A stretch of 64,000 bases of DNA from Betaproteobacteria bacterium (GCA_947486575.1 CANKUB010000007.1:1-64000), one strand, 5' to 3'. Positions 31,301 to 41,075 are shown, counted from the first letter of the stretch. The notes: generated by a model from the sequence alone, not told the origin. Translations and numbers: made by a program.

Positions 31301-32148
31301 CTGGGGTGGTGCTTGCGCAACGCTTCGGCGGTTTCGCGTATCTCGCGTTCGCCGGGCAGAAACACCAGAATATCGCCGCCTGACCTCTCCCGCGCGAGAT
31401 CGTCCACGGCATCAAGGATGGCCGTTTCGATGTCTTCGTCTTCCTGCACGATTTTCTCCCCTCCTCCTTTGAGCGAGGGGCCGGGGGTGAAGGAAGCCTT
31501 TGTTTTCAGCGGCCGATACCGCACCTCCACCGGAAACATGCGCCCTGAAACCTCAATCACGGGCGCCGCTGTTCCGTTGTGACCAAAATGCGTGGCAAAC
31601 CGCTCCGCATCAATCGTGGCCGAAGTCACAATCACTTTCAAATCCGGTCGGCGCGGCAACAGGCGCTTCAGGTAACCCAGCAGAAAATCGATATTCAAAC
31701 TACGCTCGTGTGCTTCATCAATGATCAGCGTGTCGTACGCACGCAAGTCACGATCACCTTGTGTTTCCGCCAGCAAAATGCCATCGGTCATCAGCTTGAT
31801 ATAGGTGTTACGCGATACCTTGTCAGAGAAGCGCACCTTGTAGCCCACGGCCTGCCCCAGCGGGCTTTTCAGCTCCTGCGCGATGCGCGTCGCCACCGTG
31901 CGCGCGGCGATGCGCCGTGGCTGTGTATGGCCAATAAGGCCAGTGACGCCGCGCTGCAAATCCAGACAGATTTTCGGCAACTGGGTGGTCTTGCCAGACC
32001 CGGTTTCGCCGCAGATAATGACGACCTGATTTTCACCAATCGCGCGCGCGATTTCATCCCGCATCGCCACCACGGGCAAATCATCCGGGTAAGCCGGTTG
32101 CGGCAAATTGGCGAGCCGTTCTTCTATTTCAGCCGGGGTGCGTCGCAT
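28363..32148 (-). CDS. hrpA: ATP-dependent RNA helicase HrpA
   Basis: VVIICGETGSGKTTQLPKICLDL, DTLIIDEAHERSLNIDFLLGYL, QRAGRCGRV; about 1280 aa DEAH helicase with the HrpA C-terminal region. Confidence 0.95.
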   Translation of the reverse strand: MRRTPAEIEERLANLPQPAYPDDLPVVAMRDEIARAIGENQVVIICGETGSGKTTQLPKICLDLQRGVTGLIGHTQPRRIAARTVATRIAQELKSPLGQAVGYKVRFSDKVSRNTYIKLMTDGILLAETQGDRDLRAYDTLIIDEAHERSLNIDFLLGYLKRLLPRRPDLKVIVTSATIDAERFATHFGHNGTAAPVIEVSGRMFPVEVRYRPLKTKASFTPGPSLKGGGEKIVQEDEDIETAILDAVDDLARERSGGDILVFLPGEREIRETAEALRKHHPSGAEILPLFARLSFEEQDRVFKPHGNRRIVLATNVAETSLTVPGIRYVIDPGLARINRYSYRNKVELLQVEKISRASANQRAGRCGRVAAGVCIRLYDEEDFAARDEFTDPEILRSSLASVILRMKSLKIGDVEDFPFLEPPPPRMIADGYQLLAELGAVDDENQLTPVGWQLAKFPMDPRISRMIIAARQENCLSEMLIIASALSVQDPRDRPFDRTEAADRAHQPFQDERSDFMGYLKIWAFFDEAIKHKKSNRKLAEQLAENFLSQRRLREWRDIHGQLATLTAEMGLSENQIPATFEQIHRALLAGLLGNLGFKNDEGEYLGARGIKFTIFPGSVLRKAQPKWVMAAELVETARLYARCVAKIDPDWIERIAGEMVKRHYFDPHWEKDRAMVTAYERVTLYGLTIVPKRSVHYGPINPFEAREIFIRRALVESDYQTSAKFFIQNQIVIKEVQALEHKARKHDVLVDEQTLFAFFDELIPPEIHNGAAFETWRIAAEQVDPCKLFLTREYLMRHAAMDITEAQFPESLCVGDASYKLRYRFEPAHPLDGVTVTVPLHLLNTLEDTPFDWLAPGMIRDKVATYLKALPKNLRRHLFPVPEQVTAFLTGSDSRKPFVEALANFVRQRAGQPVGAEVWDGADIPVHLKMIFRVVDDAGREMASGRDLAALKIQLGQAAQLTFGKMGKAETGIERDNIKVWDCGDLPEQIAFTRNGRKLTGYPALVDERESVAIRLFDVKRAADEAMRLGVIRLMRLALKEQMKQLEKNLRGFEQTAMQLRSVAGVEELREDVLAAITDRAFIGEDRLPRTQKEFEAQLKRARTRLPAVSEGACRLLAVIAAEYHQLSMLFNSAKSPLARPVADLRAQLSRLIFKGFFNKTPWEQIAHLPRYMQAMAQRLDKYPRDIERDARHAATIGGWWKRYEELVQRHEQAGTADPRLGEFRWQIEELRVSLYAQGLKTPYPISYKRLEKFWTAMK

Positions 32149-32262
32149 GGCAAGGCCAATTGTTGAAGGCGCGCATTCTACAACACGCGCGTGCATGCAC
32201 GTAGCACGCATACCCTAAAATAGTGCAACGGCAACAGTTATTTTTCTAACGGGCAATTTGTC

Positions 32263-33150
32263 ATGACACGAATACTGATTTTAATGCTTTGCCTCATTCC
32301 CACGCTGCTGTGGGCCGCCGCGGGCAAGCTTGATTCGTTCGAAGGCGATGTCAAGATTACCGCTAAAAACATCACCAAAAGCGCGGTAGCGGGTGTCGAA
32401 ATCAATGAAGGCGATTACGTGCGCACAGGGGCCAATTCCTGGGCCCTCTTTGAAATGAGTGATGGCGCGTCGATCACGCTGCGCCCGCTCACTGAAATCC
32501 GCATCAGCAAATACCGTTTCACGGAAGATGGCCCCGCCGCGCAAAACAGCAGCCTTATTGATCTGACCAAGGGCGCATTGCGCATGATCACTGGCCTGAT
32601 CGGGCAAAGCAATCGTCAGGGCTACGCCGTCAAAACGGCAACCGCCACCATCGGTGTACGCGGCACTGACCACGAACCCGCCTATTACCCGCCCGGCGAT
32701 GCCGAGGTCCGCGACCAGGAAGCGGGCTCGTTCGACAAGGTCAACGACGGCGAAACGTTTATCCGCAACGAAGGCGGGCAGGAAGTTGTAGTGCGGCGCG
32801 GGCGTATAGCCTTCATGTCGCAAAACCGGCGGCTGGCGCCACGGCTGCTTGATGGTGAGCCACAATTCTTCAGACGCATGGCGGCGTTCGACCGCCGCGT
32901 TGCCGTGCGACGCGAGGCCATGCACCAGCGTATCGATGAGCGCCGCAAGCAACGACAGGAACAGCGCAAGGAAAATATGGAACTGCGCCAGGAAGATAAG
33001 AAAATATCGCGTGAGCTGAAAAAAGAGGCAAGGCAGGAAGTTCAGGCAGACTTTAAAGCCGAGCGCGACGAGCGGCAGAAAAACATTCAGGAAAAACGCG
33101 AGCAGCGTTGCGCGGATAAAGGTGCGGAGAAGGGTGCAGAGCAGCGCTGA
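32263..33150 (+). CDS. FecR-domain secreted protein with charged coiled-coil C-terminus
   Basis: DVKITAKNITKSAVAGVEINEGDYVRTGANSWALFEMSDGASITLRPLTEI; TATIGVRGTDHEP; K/E/R/Q-rich tail. Confidence 0.85.
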   Translation: MTRILILMLCLIPTLLWAAAGKLDSFEGDVKITAKNITKSAVAGVEINEGDYVRTGANSWALFEMSDGASITLRPLTEIRISKYRFTEDGPAAQNSSLIDLTKGALRMITGLIGQSNRQGYAVKTATATIGVRGTDHEPAYYPPGDAEVRDQEAGSFDKVNDGETFIRNEGGQEVVVRRGRIAFMSQNRRLAPRLLDGEPQFFRRMAAFDRRVAVRREAMHQRIDERRKQRQEQRKENMELRQEDKKISRELKKEARQEVQADFKAERDERQKNIQEKREQRCADKGAEKGAEQR

Positions 33151-33160
33151 TTTACAGAAC

Positions 33161-34252
33161 TTACAGCGCGCTGGCTGGCGCCACCATCTCAGCCGCAACT
33201 TTAGGCGTATAGCCACGCAACACCGCGTCGCGTGCCGCGCGATCCTGCCGTGCGAGCGCTTTCACCACGTCGAAAAATTTCGGCAGGTCACCACCTTGCT
33301 CGCGCAACATGGCCTCGAACGCCGGTACGCGCTGTGTATAAATCGCCACTGACGCCAACAAAGCATTGTTCGGCTGTTGCGCAAACCAGCGGTCATAGCC
33401 GGCAAAGCCACCCCATGATATTTTGAGTTTTTCGTAATCTCGCTGCATTTCATCAAAGTGCCGCTGTTTGGATGCGCGCATCACCGCAGGTGCGCCGCCT
33501 TGCTTGTACAGCGTATTGAGCCGCGTGCGATAGGTTTGCACCAGCCCAACAAAATCCGCGCGGCGCGCCTGACTTTTTTCGAATAGCTCGCGGTCCTGCG
33601 GGGTGCCGTGCAGGGCAATCCAGCGTCTGAGGCCCTCGCGTTCAACGGCAACCGCAAACGATTCATTGAACACGGAATCGTCTTTCACATACACCACTTG
33701 ATGCGACAATTCGTGAAAGATAATGCGCGCCAGTGTCACTGGCGCACTGTTCACAAAGGTGTTGAGCACAGGGTCGGCGAACCAACCCAGGGTGGAATAC
33801 GCCGGCACGCCGCCGACGTACACATCCTGTCCGCTGGCAGCTTCGGCAGCGAAGGCATCGGCATCGGCTTTTGCAAAATAGCCGCGATAACTCACGCAAC
33901 CCGCCATCACAAAACACCATTGCACCGGCCGCGTTGAAAACTCTGGCGTGGCAAAAACATTCCACACCACAAACGGGCGCTGCAAATCTGCATAGCGCTG
34001 GTAACTCTGATTTTGCGGCAAGCCCAAGTCGCTGCTCGCAAACGCGCGCACCTTTAGCACCAGCGCCAGTTTTTCACGCAGCGCCGGTGGTGACGCTGCA
34101 TCGCTGATGACCTCGGGAATCGGTCTTTCACGGCGCCAGATATCCAATTGGCCGCGTATCGATTGCGCGTAATAGCCCATTTGCGCACAACCTGAAAAAC
34201 CCAATAAAAACAATAAGATACATAACGCCCACAGCGTGCGCGCAAGTATCAT
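33161..34252 (-). CDS. predicted zinc aminopeptidase (PF10023-like)
   Basis: Lipobox-like LLFLLGFSGCAQ, ARIIFHELSHQVVYVKDDSVFNESFA metalloprotease motif. Confidence 0.8.
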   Translation of the reverse strand: MILARTLWALCILLFLLGFSGCAQMGYYAQSIRGQLDIWRRERPIPEVISDAASPPALREKLALVLKVRAFASSDLGLPQNQSYQRYADLQRPFVVWNVFATPEFSTRPVQWCFVMAGCVSYRGYFAKADADAFAAEAASGQDVYVGGVPAYSTLGWFADPVLNTFVNSAPVTLARIIFHELSHQVVYVKDDSVFNESFAVAVEREGLRRWIALHGTPQDRELFEKSQARRADFVGLVQTYRTRLNTLYKQGGAPAVMRASKQRHFDEMQRDYEKLKISWGGFAGYDRWFAQQPNNALLASVAIYTQRVPAFEAMLREQGGDLPKFFDVVKALARQDRAARDAVLRGYTPKVAAEMVAPASAL

Positions 34253-34893
34253 GAGCGCCCACCCCGCGAGAATTTTCCACGGCGCAAGAATTCACACACC
34301 TGCCGCACGACCGACTTCGATATCACCATACCGGTATGGCTGACGTGCAGCACGATATGATCCCGCGCGCCGGGCACCTGTGTTTCTGCAACACAGATCG
34401 TGCCGTCGTGCGGCTTGGGCAAATCCGGCACCACCATCATGCCAAGGCCGACAGCGAGATTGCCTGCAATGACACCAATTTCATAACGCGCAAGATTTTT
34501 CGGACGCGCGCCACGCAGCCATTCGCCTATGGATGCACCCACCGCCATACGCCCGAAGTGCAGGCGTGACAACCGCCGGGCGGCGAAACTGTCAGCAAAC
34601 GGTGACCCCATGAATACCACGCGTCCGATGTCCAGCCGATGCGGCTCATCCAGCATGCACGCAATCAGCAAGCCACCCAGACTGTGACCCGCAAGGTGCA
34701 GTGGATGGGCACCCAGCGTCTGACAAAACGCGGCAAGGCGGCTCGCGTTTTCCGCCATGTTCATGCGCACCGAGGGATAGGTATAGCAATGCACGGTGTA
34801 ACCGTTGTGCTCAATACGGCGCGCCATCCATGCCATTACCGCGCCATGCGTCCATAGCCCGTGAACCAGCACTACGTGCTCTTTAACAGGCAT
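34249..34893 (-). CDS. alpha/beta hydrolase/lipase-like protein
   Basis: VVLVHGLWTHGAVM, LHLAGHSLGGLLIACML; 4-nt overlap with the downstream aminopeptidase ORF. Confidence 0.85.
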   Translation of the reverse strand: MPVKEHVVLVHGLWTHGAVMAWMARRIEHNGYTVHCYTYPSVRMNMAENASRLAAFCQTLGAHPLHLAGHSLGGLLIACMLDEPHRLDIGRVVFMGSPFADSFAARRLSRLHFGRMAVGASIGEWLRGARPKNLARYEIGVIAGNLAVGLGMMVVPDLPKPHDGTICVAETQVPGARDHIVLHVSHTGMVISKSVVRQVCEFLRRGKFSRGGRS

Positions 34894-34914
34894 TGGCCAG
34901 TCCTATCGCAATCG

Positions 34915-35556
34915 TTACGCGGCGCGCCAGTCAAAATGCGTCACGCCCGCTTCGCTCAGGTGCGTAATATCGCCCCACGACATTTCCACCCACGCGCCAC
35001 CATCGCGACGGAAGGTATTCAAGCTCGCGTTGTACAGCGGCGCATCGCGTTTTTCACTAAGCGACATGTTGCGCGCAGCACGGTACAGGGTGTCGAGAAT
35101 CATGCCGTGCGTGACCACTACGACGCATTCATCAGGGTGCGCGTTTGCGATCGCATTCAGACACGCCAAACTGCGGTCAAAAAACTGGCGCGGGCTTTCG
35201 CCACCTGGCACAGCGTAGTCGGGATCACGCTGCGAAAAGCGCGCGTGTTCTTCCGGGTAACGCTGCGTCATCTCCGGATAGGTCAACCCTTCAAAAATAC
35301 CGAAGGTGCGTTCGCGCAACGCAGGATCACGCCGAATGTCGCGACCACTCGCACGCGAAATGGCAGCAGCCGTTTCATACGCACGCGACAAATCACTGCT
35401 ATAGAGTGCCGTAAATGAATGCTGCGCCATGCGCTGCCCCACCGCTTCGGCCTGCGCGCGGCCAATGTCAGAGAGTGGTGTATCGGTTTGCCCCTGCATA
35501 CGCCGCTCGCGGTTCCACGCGGTTTCACCGTGGCGTATCAAAATCATTTCTGTCAT
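34915..35556 (-). CDS. histidine phosphatase family (phosphoglycerate mutase-like)
   Basis: MILIRHGETAWNRERRMQGQTDTPLSDIGRAQA; VVVVTHGMILDTLYRAA. Confidence 0.9.
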   Translation of the reverse strand: MTEMILIRHGETAWNRERRMQGQTDTPLSDIGRAQAEAVGQRMAQHSFTALYSSDLSRAYETAAAISRASGRDIRRDPALRERTFGIFEGLTYPEMTQRYPEEHARFSQRDPDYAVPGGESPRQFFDRSLACLNAIANAHPDECVVVVTHGMILDTLYRAARNMSLSEKRDAPLYNASLNTFRRDGGAWVEMSWGDITHLSEAGVTHFDWRAA

Positions 35557-35610
35557 GTTCGGGATTACCCTTCTGCCTTCAGCAAAATATGATGGTGATG
35601 AGCGAGTCAA

Positions 35611-35640
35611 AAAATATACATTAAAACAATGGGTTGCGAT
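35611..35640 (+). repeat. dispersed AT-rich motif, copy matching 17482..17511
   Basis: AAAATATACATTAAAACAATGGGTTGCGAT, 26/30 identity with the other copy. Confidence 0.55.
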
Positions 35641-35685
35641 GTATTGTGATACAGATACCCACTATCTCACGTTTAGCTAAAATCA

Positions 35686-36402
35686 TCAAAATAGAAAAAA
35701 TGAATTTTTTGGCGGGCCCGCCTTCTTATCCTGCTCACGCTTTTTTTGTGCCGCTGCACGCTCGACCTCCTGTTGCTCGCGTAACTGCCTGGCCTGCTCA
35801 CGTTCGGCCGCAGTTTGCTCCTTTTGCATGCGCTGGGCATCACGTGTTTCTTCGCCGCGTGCTTTTGCCGCCTCACGTTCAGGCGCTTCCGCATCACGCT
35901 TTGCGTCGCGCGCGGCCTTGGTAGCCGTTTTTTTCTCCGAGTCCTCACGTTGCGCCTTATCAGCCAGCGCCTGCCGCTGCTCGCGTGCCTTGGCGCGTTC
36001 AGCGCGTGCTTTGGCTTGTTCCGCTCGCGCTGCGTCACCGCGCGCTTTCGCCGCCGCCAATTCGGGCGCCTCTAGTTTCGCTAACGCTTCCTGATTCTGC
36101 TTGAGCGCGGCCTGACTGCGGCTCAACTGACTCTGACTTACGCGCACGCGGCTACTCGCGTTATCGATTCTCGCTTTGTCGCCACTCTTGCGAATGTCTT
36201 CGAGTGTTGCGCGATCACGCTTAAGCTGCGTCCGATCTTGCGCTACTTGCTGCCGGGCCGCTGCGATGTTGGCTTGAAGCGTCGGCTTACTGTCTGCCGC
36301 AAGCGCCGGGGCCACCGGAATGCCGGGGACGGACGGCTGCGCGCCAGCTTGGGAACCCAGCAGCATCAGTGCCAGCATCAGGATTGAAAATATTCTGCGC
36401 AT
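35686..36402 (-). CDS. secreted Ala/Arg/Gln-rich coiled-coil hypothetical protein
   Basis: Signal peptide then long charged low-complexity helix. Confidence 0.65.
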   Translation of the reverse strand: MRRIFSILMLALMLLGSQAGAQPSVPGIPVAPALAADSKPTLQANIAAARQQVAQDRTQLKRDRATLEDIRKSGDKARIDNASSRVRVSQSQLSRSQAALKQNQEALAKLEAPELAAAKARGDAARAEQAKARAERAKAREQRQALADKAQREDSEKKTATKAARDAKRDAEAPEREAAKARGEETRDAQRMQKEQTAAEREQARQLREQQEVERAAAQKKREQDKKAGPPKNSFFLF

Positions 36403-36537
36403 GGTTTCTTGCGAGTTAAAAACCCAAAATCTGATAACGCAGTAACCAAACCATCGGTTAACGCGTCATTGTAACGGTTCTGGTTATACTCACCGCTGCT
36501 CATCCGATTGTTGCCGCGCGCCACGCCTTTCACCATG

Positions 36538-37272
36538 CCGCCACTTGAAGTCCTGATTTTTGCGCCGCTAGTCGTGCTGATTGCCTATTTGATTTTCGGC
36601 ATATCCGGGTTCGGCTCTACGCTGATTGCGGTGCCGGTGCTGGCACACCTGATGCCGCTGAAATTCGTCATCCCCGTGGTGGTCTTGCTTGATTGTGTCA
36701 GCGCCATCAGCATGGGCGTCAAGCTGCGTGCGGATGTGTGGAAGAGCGAATTCATCCCCATGTTGCCGTTCCTGCTGGTGGGCCTGTTTATCGGTGCGTT
36801 TGTTTTGATGAATGTGTCTGCACAGTGGCTACTGCTGATATTGGGTGGATTTGTACTGCTATTCGGCATGAACTACCTGATCGACCGAAAATCACGCATC
36901 AGGCTGCCGCGCTGGGCTGTGGCACCCATTGGCGTCTTCGCGGGCACTACATCGTCTGCATTTGGTGTCGGCGGCCCGCTCTATGTGTTTTATTTTACCG
37001 CGCGCGGTGCAACGCCCGAACAAATACGCGCCACCGTGCCCGCAGTATTTTCATTTACCACCGTCGCGCGCATCGCCATCTTCGCCAGCGTGGGCTTGTT
37101 CAACACGCAAATGGTCATTGCCGCCGCTGCATTGTTGCCGGTGATGGCACTGGGGCTGTGGTGCGGCCACCGGCTGCACGGACGGCTCTCGCGCGAACAG
37201 GCGATACGCATTATTGGCGGATTGCTGCTGTTAAGTGGCACTTCACTCATCGTGCGCGCGGTTGCAAGCTGA
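36538..37272 (+). CDS. TauE/SafE family (sulfite exporter-like) membrane protein
   Basis: ISGFGSTLIAVPVLAHLMPLKFVIPVVVLLDCVSA; GTTSSAFGVGGPLYVFYF; multiple TM helices. Confidence 0.85.
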   Translation, partial: PPLEVLIFAPLVVLIAYLIFGISGFGSTLIAVPVLAHLMPLKFVIPVVVLLDCVSAISMGVKLRADVWKSEFIPMLPFLLVGLFIGAFVLMNVSAQWLLLILGGFVLLFGMNYLIDRKSRIRLPRWAVAPIGVFAGTTSSAFGVGGPLYVFYFTARGATPEQIRATVPAVFSFTTVARIAIFASVGLFNTQMVIAAAALLPVMALGLWCGHRLHGRLSREQAIRIIGGLLLLSGTSLIVRAVAS

Positions 37273-37301
37273 TTGCGGGCTGATTGCGGCCCGACTGCGG
37301 G

Positions 37302-38399
37302 CTAAGTCGTCGATCCGCCCTGTATCAGCAATTGTACAAAGCGCCGGATATTCACGTTACTTTGCGTACTCACGGATGTAAATTCAATACCGGCAAGGCG
37401 GCGGCCGTCTCGCTCAATCATGCGTAATACTCTTGCATACAGGTCTGTTGCTGCGGTACCTGCGATCGCCAGATTCAGATCGAGCTTGATATCAGCTTGC
37501 GCCGGCACCTCGATATCCAGCAAGGCCAGCACACCGTTGTAGCTGATATCCAGAATCGTGCCGCTATACATTTCAGGCGCGACTGATTTGCCCTTTAGCA
37601 GTTGAAATTTAAAGGAAATATTGGTTTCCACGCGCGGGCTTTTGCGGATTTCCTGACGCGGCACAATCTTGTTCGCCGACGGTATGCCCAACACTTCATA
37701 GAGATTGACCGGATTTTTCTTACCCTTGACGTACACATCCGTCGGCAATGCCGCCGTGACGAAATCGCGCACGAGCATAAAAGTGGCTTCGCTCACCAGA
37801 ATTTGCCCGCGTAAACTGTAGGCCTCAATGCGTGAAGCGAGATTCACTTCTTCGCCGATCACGGTGTACTCAGCGTAAATTTCCGAACCGAGTACGCCGG
37901 CCATCACGGTGCCGGTGTTGATACCGATACCCATGTTTAATTCCGGCATGCCATTCTTTTTATGCTGCTTGTTGATCTCAAACAGCGCGAGCTGCATATC
38001 CACCGCGCAGGAAACCGCACGGATGCTATCGTCGTCGCGGCTCGTCGGCGCACCGAACAAGACCATGATCGAATCACCGATGAACTTATCGACCGTGCCG
38101 CCGTGGTCAAAGGCGATTTCACTCATTTTGACCAGATAGCGGTTTAATACTTCCAGCAGTTCAGGTGCCGGATGGGATTCCAGAATCGCGGTAAATCCGC
38201 GCAAATCCGTAAATAGAATGGTAACAACGCGCGATGAAAATGTTTCGCCGTTGTTCAGACCCATCGCGCTATGGACCGCATCCTTCAATGCCAGTACAAG
38301 TTGTTGGCGCACGGCGGGCGGCAGCGGCGCGCCCTTTTCCCGCTCGATCAGGGTTTGTATGCTTTGCAGCATTAACGAGGGTGAGGGCGTTTTCATTCG
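37302..38399 (-). CDS. class III adenylate/guanylate cyclase with C-terminal PilZ-like domain
   Basis: VTILFTDLRGFTAIL and VDKFIGDSIMVLFG (both metal Asp present), EYTVIGEEVNLASRIE; C-terminal RKSPR...LDISYNGVLA (RxxxR and DxSxxG of PilZ). Confidence 0.85.
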   Translation of the reverse strand, partial: RMKTPSPSLMLQSIQTLIEREKGAPLPPAVRQQLVLALKDAVHSAMGLNNGETFSSRVVTILFTDLRGFTAILESHPAPELLEVLNRYLVKMSEIAFDHGGTVDKFIGDSIMVLFGAPTSRDDDSIRAVSCAVDMQLALFEINKQHKKNGMPELNMGIGINTGTVMAGVLGSEIYAEYTVIGEEVNLASRIEAYSLRGQILVSEATFMLVRDFVTAALPTDVYVKGKKNPVNLYEVLGIPSANKIVPRQEIRKSPRVETNISFKFQLLKGKSVAPEMYSGTILDISYNGVLALLDIEVPAQADIKLDLNLAIAGTAATDLYARVLRMIERDGRRLAGIEFTSVSTQSNVNIRRFVQLLIQGGSTT

Positions 38400-38450
38400 C
38401 AGATCATACGAGATACGAGGGGCATATTCGGGCAACGCATGGTGTCGATA

Positions 38451-39641
38451 CTACACCCGCGTGCTGCGCAATGGCGCGAGGTATTCACCGATGCGCCGCA
38501 CCCCCTCGCGCAGCCGCTCTACCGGGCGCGTATAGGCAAAGCGCACATGTTCGCACGCACGATGCGCGCCAAAATCGATGCCGGGTGTGATGGCTACACC
38601 CGCTTTTTCGAGCATATCCAGCGCAAAAGCGTGACTGTCGTGGGTGAAGCGTGAGCAATCGGCATAGACGTAAAACGCGCCGGGCGGCGTGTGTGGAATA
38701 TCAAATCCCAGCTCGCGCAACGCGGGCACCAGATAGTCACGGCGCCTGCGAAATTCCGCGCGGCGCGCTTCGCAGATGGCGAGTGTTTCCGGCTGAAAAG
38801 CCACTAGTGCAGCAAGTTGCGCGGGCGTGGGCGCAGAAAGGTAAATATTTTGTGACAGTTTATCCAGCTCGCGAATGTAGCGCTGTGGCACCACCATCCA
38901 GCCCAGCCGCCAGCCTGTCATATTAAAATACTTTGAAAAGCTATTGATGACGAAAACATTCTCACCCGCATCCACGGCAGTATGCGTGATGCCTTCGTAG
39001 ACTAGGCCATGATAGATTTCATCGACGATCAACGCGCCGCCACGCCCCTGCGCGAAAGCCGCCATCGCGGCGATCTCCGTTTGCGTAATCAGTGTGCCGG
39101 TCGGATTAGAAGGCGTCGCAACCAGCGCCGCAACGGTACGCGCACCCCAATGTTGTTCGATCAACGCCTGCGTCAATTGATACTGCGTGGCGGGGCCGAC
39201 AGGGATGCCGACTGCCTCACCCTCCATCATGCGTACGAAGTGCCGGTTAGCAGGATAGCCAGGGTCTGCCATCAGCACCTGATCGCCCGGATTCACCAGT
39301 GCGGCTATCGCCAGCAACAGCGCGCCGGATGAACCGGAGGTAATCACCACCCGCGAGGCATCCAGCGCAACGCCGTAGCGTGTCTGGTAAAAGCCCGCTA
39401 TGGCCTCGCGCAACTCAGGTATGCCCAATGCGGGCGTGTAAAACAACTCGCCGTGTTCCAGCGCGCGGATGCCCGCCTCGCACACCGGGCGTGGTGTTGG
39501 AAAATCCGGTTCGCCGATCTCCATATGAACGATGTCGCGCCCCTGCGCTTCCAGCGCCCTGGCGTGTGCCAGCAGCTCCATCACATGAAAAGGCTCGATC
39601 CCGCGCATGCGGTGCGCGAGCGGAGAAACGGATGGCGTCAC
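38451..39641 (-). CDS. PLP-dependent class I/II aminotransferase
   Basis: HMEIGEPDFPTP, ITSGSSGALLLAIAALVNPGD, VINSFSKYFNMTGWRLGWMV (PLP Lys). Confidence 0.92.
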   Translation of the reverse strand: MTPSVSPLAHRMRGIEPFHVMELLAHARALEAQGRDIVHMEIGEPDFPTPRPVCEAGIRALEHGELFYTPALGIPELREAIAGFYQTRYGVALDASRVVITSGSSGALLLAIAALVNPGDQVLMADPGYPANRHFVRMMEGEAVGIPVGPATQYQLTQALIEQHWGARTVAALVATPSNPTGTLITQTEIAAMAAFAQGRGGALIVDEIYHGLVYEGITHTAVDAGENVFVINSFSKYFNMTGWRLGWMVVPQRYIRELDKLSQNIYLSAPTPAQLAALVAFQPETLAICEARRAEFRRRRDYLVPALRELGFDIPHTPPGAFYVYADCSRFTHDSHAFALDMLEKAGVAITPGIDFGAHRACEHVRFAYTRPVERLREGVRRIGEYLAPLRSTRV

Positions 39642-39692
39642 GAGAGCACTACTGATCGTTTCTTCCGACGGATGCAGGATTCTCGGCTATTT

Positions 39693-40112
39693 TCAACAGG
39701 CCTCGTCGCTATCCACACTCAACGCACCGCTGCCCATACCCAGAATCATCAGCAGTGCGCCAATGATGGCGAGATTTTTTACGAAGTGGTGAAACTGATT
39801 GAGTTGCAGCGGCTCCGGGTACGTCCAATAGCCGTGAAAATAAAGTGTGGTCGGGATCATGAAAACGATCAGTGCCAATGCGCCCCAGCGTGCTCGCCAG
39901 CCGACCAGAATCATCGTGCCGCCGATGAACAACGCGGCAATCGCCAGTGGCAGCAGAATTTGCGGTTCCGGTATGCCGCGCGCGGCCATCAGTGCAGTGG
40001 TTTTGCCATAGCTGAGCACTTTATCAAAGCCCGATTGCAAAAAAATAAACGCGAGCAAAATGCGCCCGAGCAATGGCGCAAAAGACTTTGACAGGCCGCA
40101 TAAAAAGCTCAC
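39693..40112 (-). CDS. DoxX family membrane protein
   Basis: LGRILLAFIFLQSGFDKVLSYGKT, hydrophobic, HHFVKNLAIIGALLMIL. Confidence 0.85.
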   Translation of the reverse strand: MSFLCGLSKSFAPLLGRILLAFIFLQSGFDKVLSYGKTTALMAARGIPEPQILLPLAIAALFIGGTMILVGWRARWGALALIVFMIPTTLYFHGYWTYPEPLQLNQFHHFVKNLAIIGALLMILGMGSGALSVDSDEAC

Positions 40113-40142
40113 GGGATACTCCTGATGATAAGTGCCAACATC

Positions 40143-41075
40143 TTATGCGTTGACACCGTTGCGCTTGAACCATGCAAGACAACGATCCCACCCGTCAATA
40201 GCCTCTTTCTCGCGGTAACTGGTGCGATAGTCAGCGAAGAACGCGTGCGGTGTGTCCGGATAAATGTGTATCGTTGATGGCTCACTCATGAGTTTTTTGT
40301 TCAGTGCGGCCTTCATTTGCTCGATGTCCTTGATCGGTATCCCCGCGTCGCTGGCCCCATACAAACCCAGCACCGGCACACGGATGTTGTTGACGACATC
40401 CAGCGGGTGCATCGGCGTCGCAGCACTGATGTCTCCGGTTAAACGGCCATACCATGCCACACTGGCTTTCACGTAATCGTTGTGCGCGGGATACAGCCAG
40501 GCGATGCGCCCGCCCCAGCAAAAGCCCGTAATGCCCAGTTTATAACGACTGCCGCCGTTGATTTCTGCCCAGCGCACAGTGGCGTCAATATCGCGCATCA
40601 CCTGCCAGTCGGAAACCTTGCTGACAATTTGCTCGAAAATTTCCTTGTTGTCTTTCAGTTTCGACGCATCCCCCTGCCGGTGAAACAATTCCGGCGCAAT
40701 AGCGAGATAACCCTGCTGCGCAAAGCGGCGGCACACATCTTTGATGTGCTCATGCACACCAAAAATCTCCTGCACCACTACCATGATGGGCAGCGATGAC
40801 GGCGAAGCCGGCGTGCGCATCATGCTAGGCATGGCGTAGTACGCCGGAATAGTGCCGTTATCAGTGGGCACCTGCACCATGCGCACGGTGAGATTCAGCG
40901 CCCCGGTGTGAACCATCGTTTGTGCGCAAACCGGTTGCGCGGCCAGCGCAAAGCCCGCCACCACGGAACTCATGGAACCCGCCATAAAATCGCGACGCGA
41001 CCAATGCGGCTTATGGGTGTTATGGGTGGTTAGCGCCAGCAAGTCTTCGCGCGCGTTATTGCTGATGTTTCTCAT
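40143..41075 (-). CDS. dienelactone hydrolase family protein with Tat-type signal
   Basis: SRRDFMAGSMSSVVAGFAL; ITGFCWGGRIAWLYPAHN (Cys nucleophile elbow), HIYPDTPHAFFADYR. Confidence 0.9.
   Translation of the reverse strand: MRNISNNAREDLLALTTHNTHKPHWSRRDFMAGSMSSVVAGFALAAQPVCAQTMVHTGALNLTVRMVQVPTDNGTIPAYYAMPSMMRTPASPSSLPIMVVVQEIFGVHEHIKDVCRRFAQQGYLAIAPELFHRQGDASKLKDNKEIFEQIVSKVSDWQVMRDIDATVRWAEINGGSRYKLGITGFCWGGRIAWLYPAHNDYVKASVAWYGRLTGDISAATPMHPLDVVNNIRVPVLGLYGASDAGIPIKDIEQMKAALNKKLMSEPSTIHIYPDTPHAFFADYRTSYREKEAIDGWDRCLAWFKRNGVNA

Noticed and set aside
35686-36402. Arg/Ala/Gln-rich low-complexity ORF as tandem DNA repeat or toxin
   Set aside because: Looks like an ordinary secreted coiled-coil protein with a signal peptide; its repeats are compositional.
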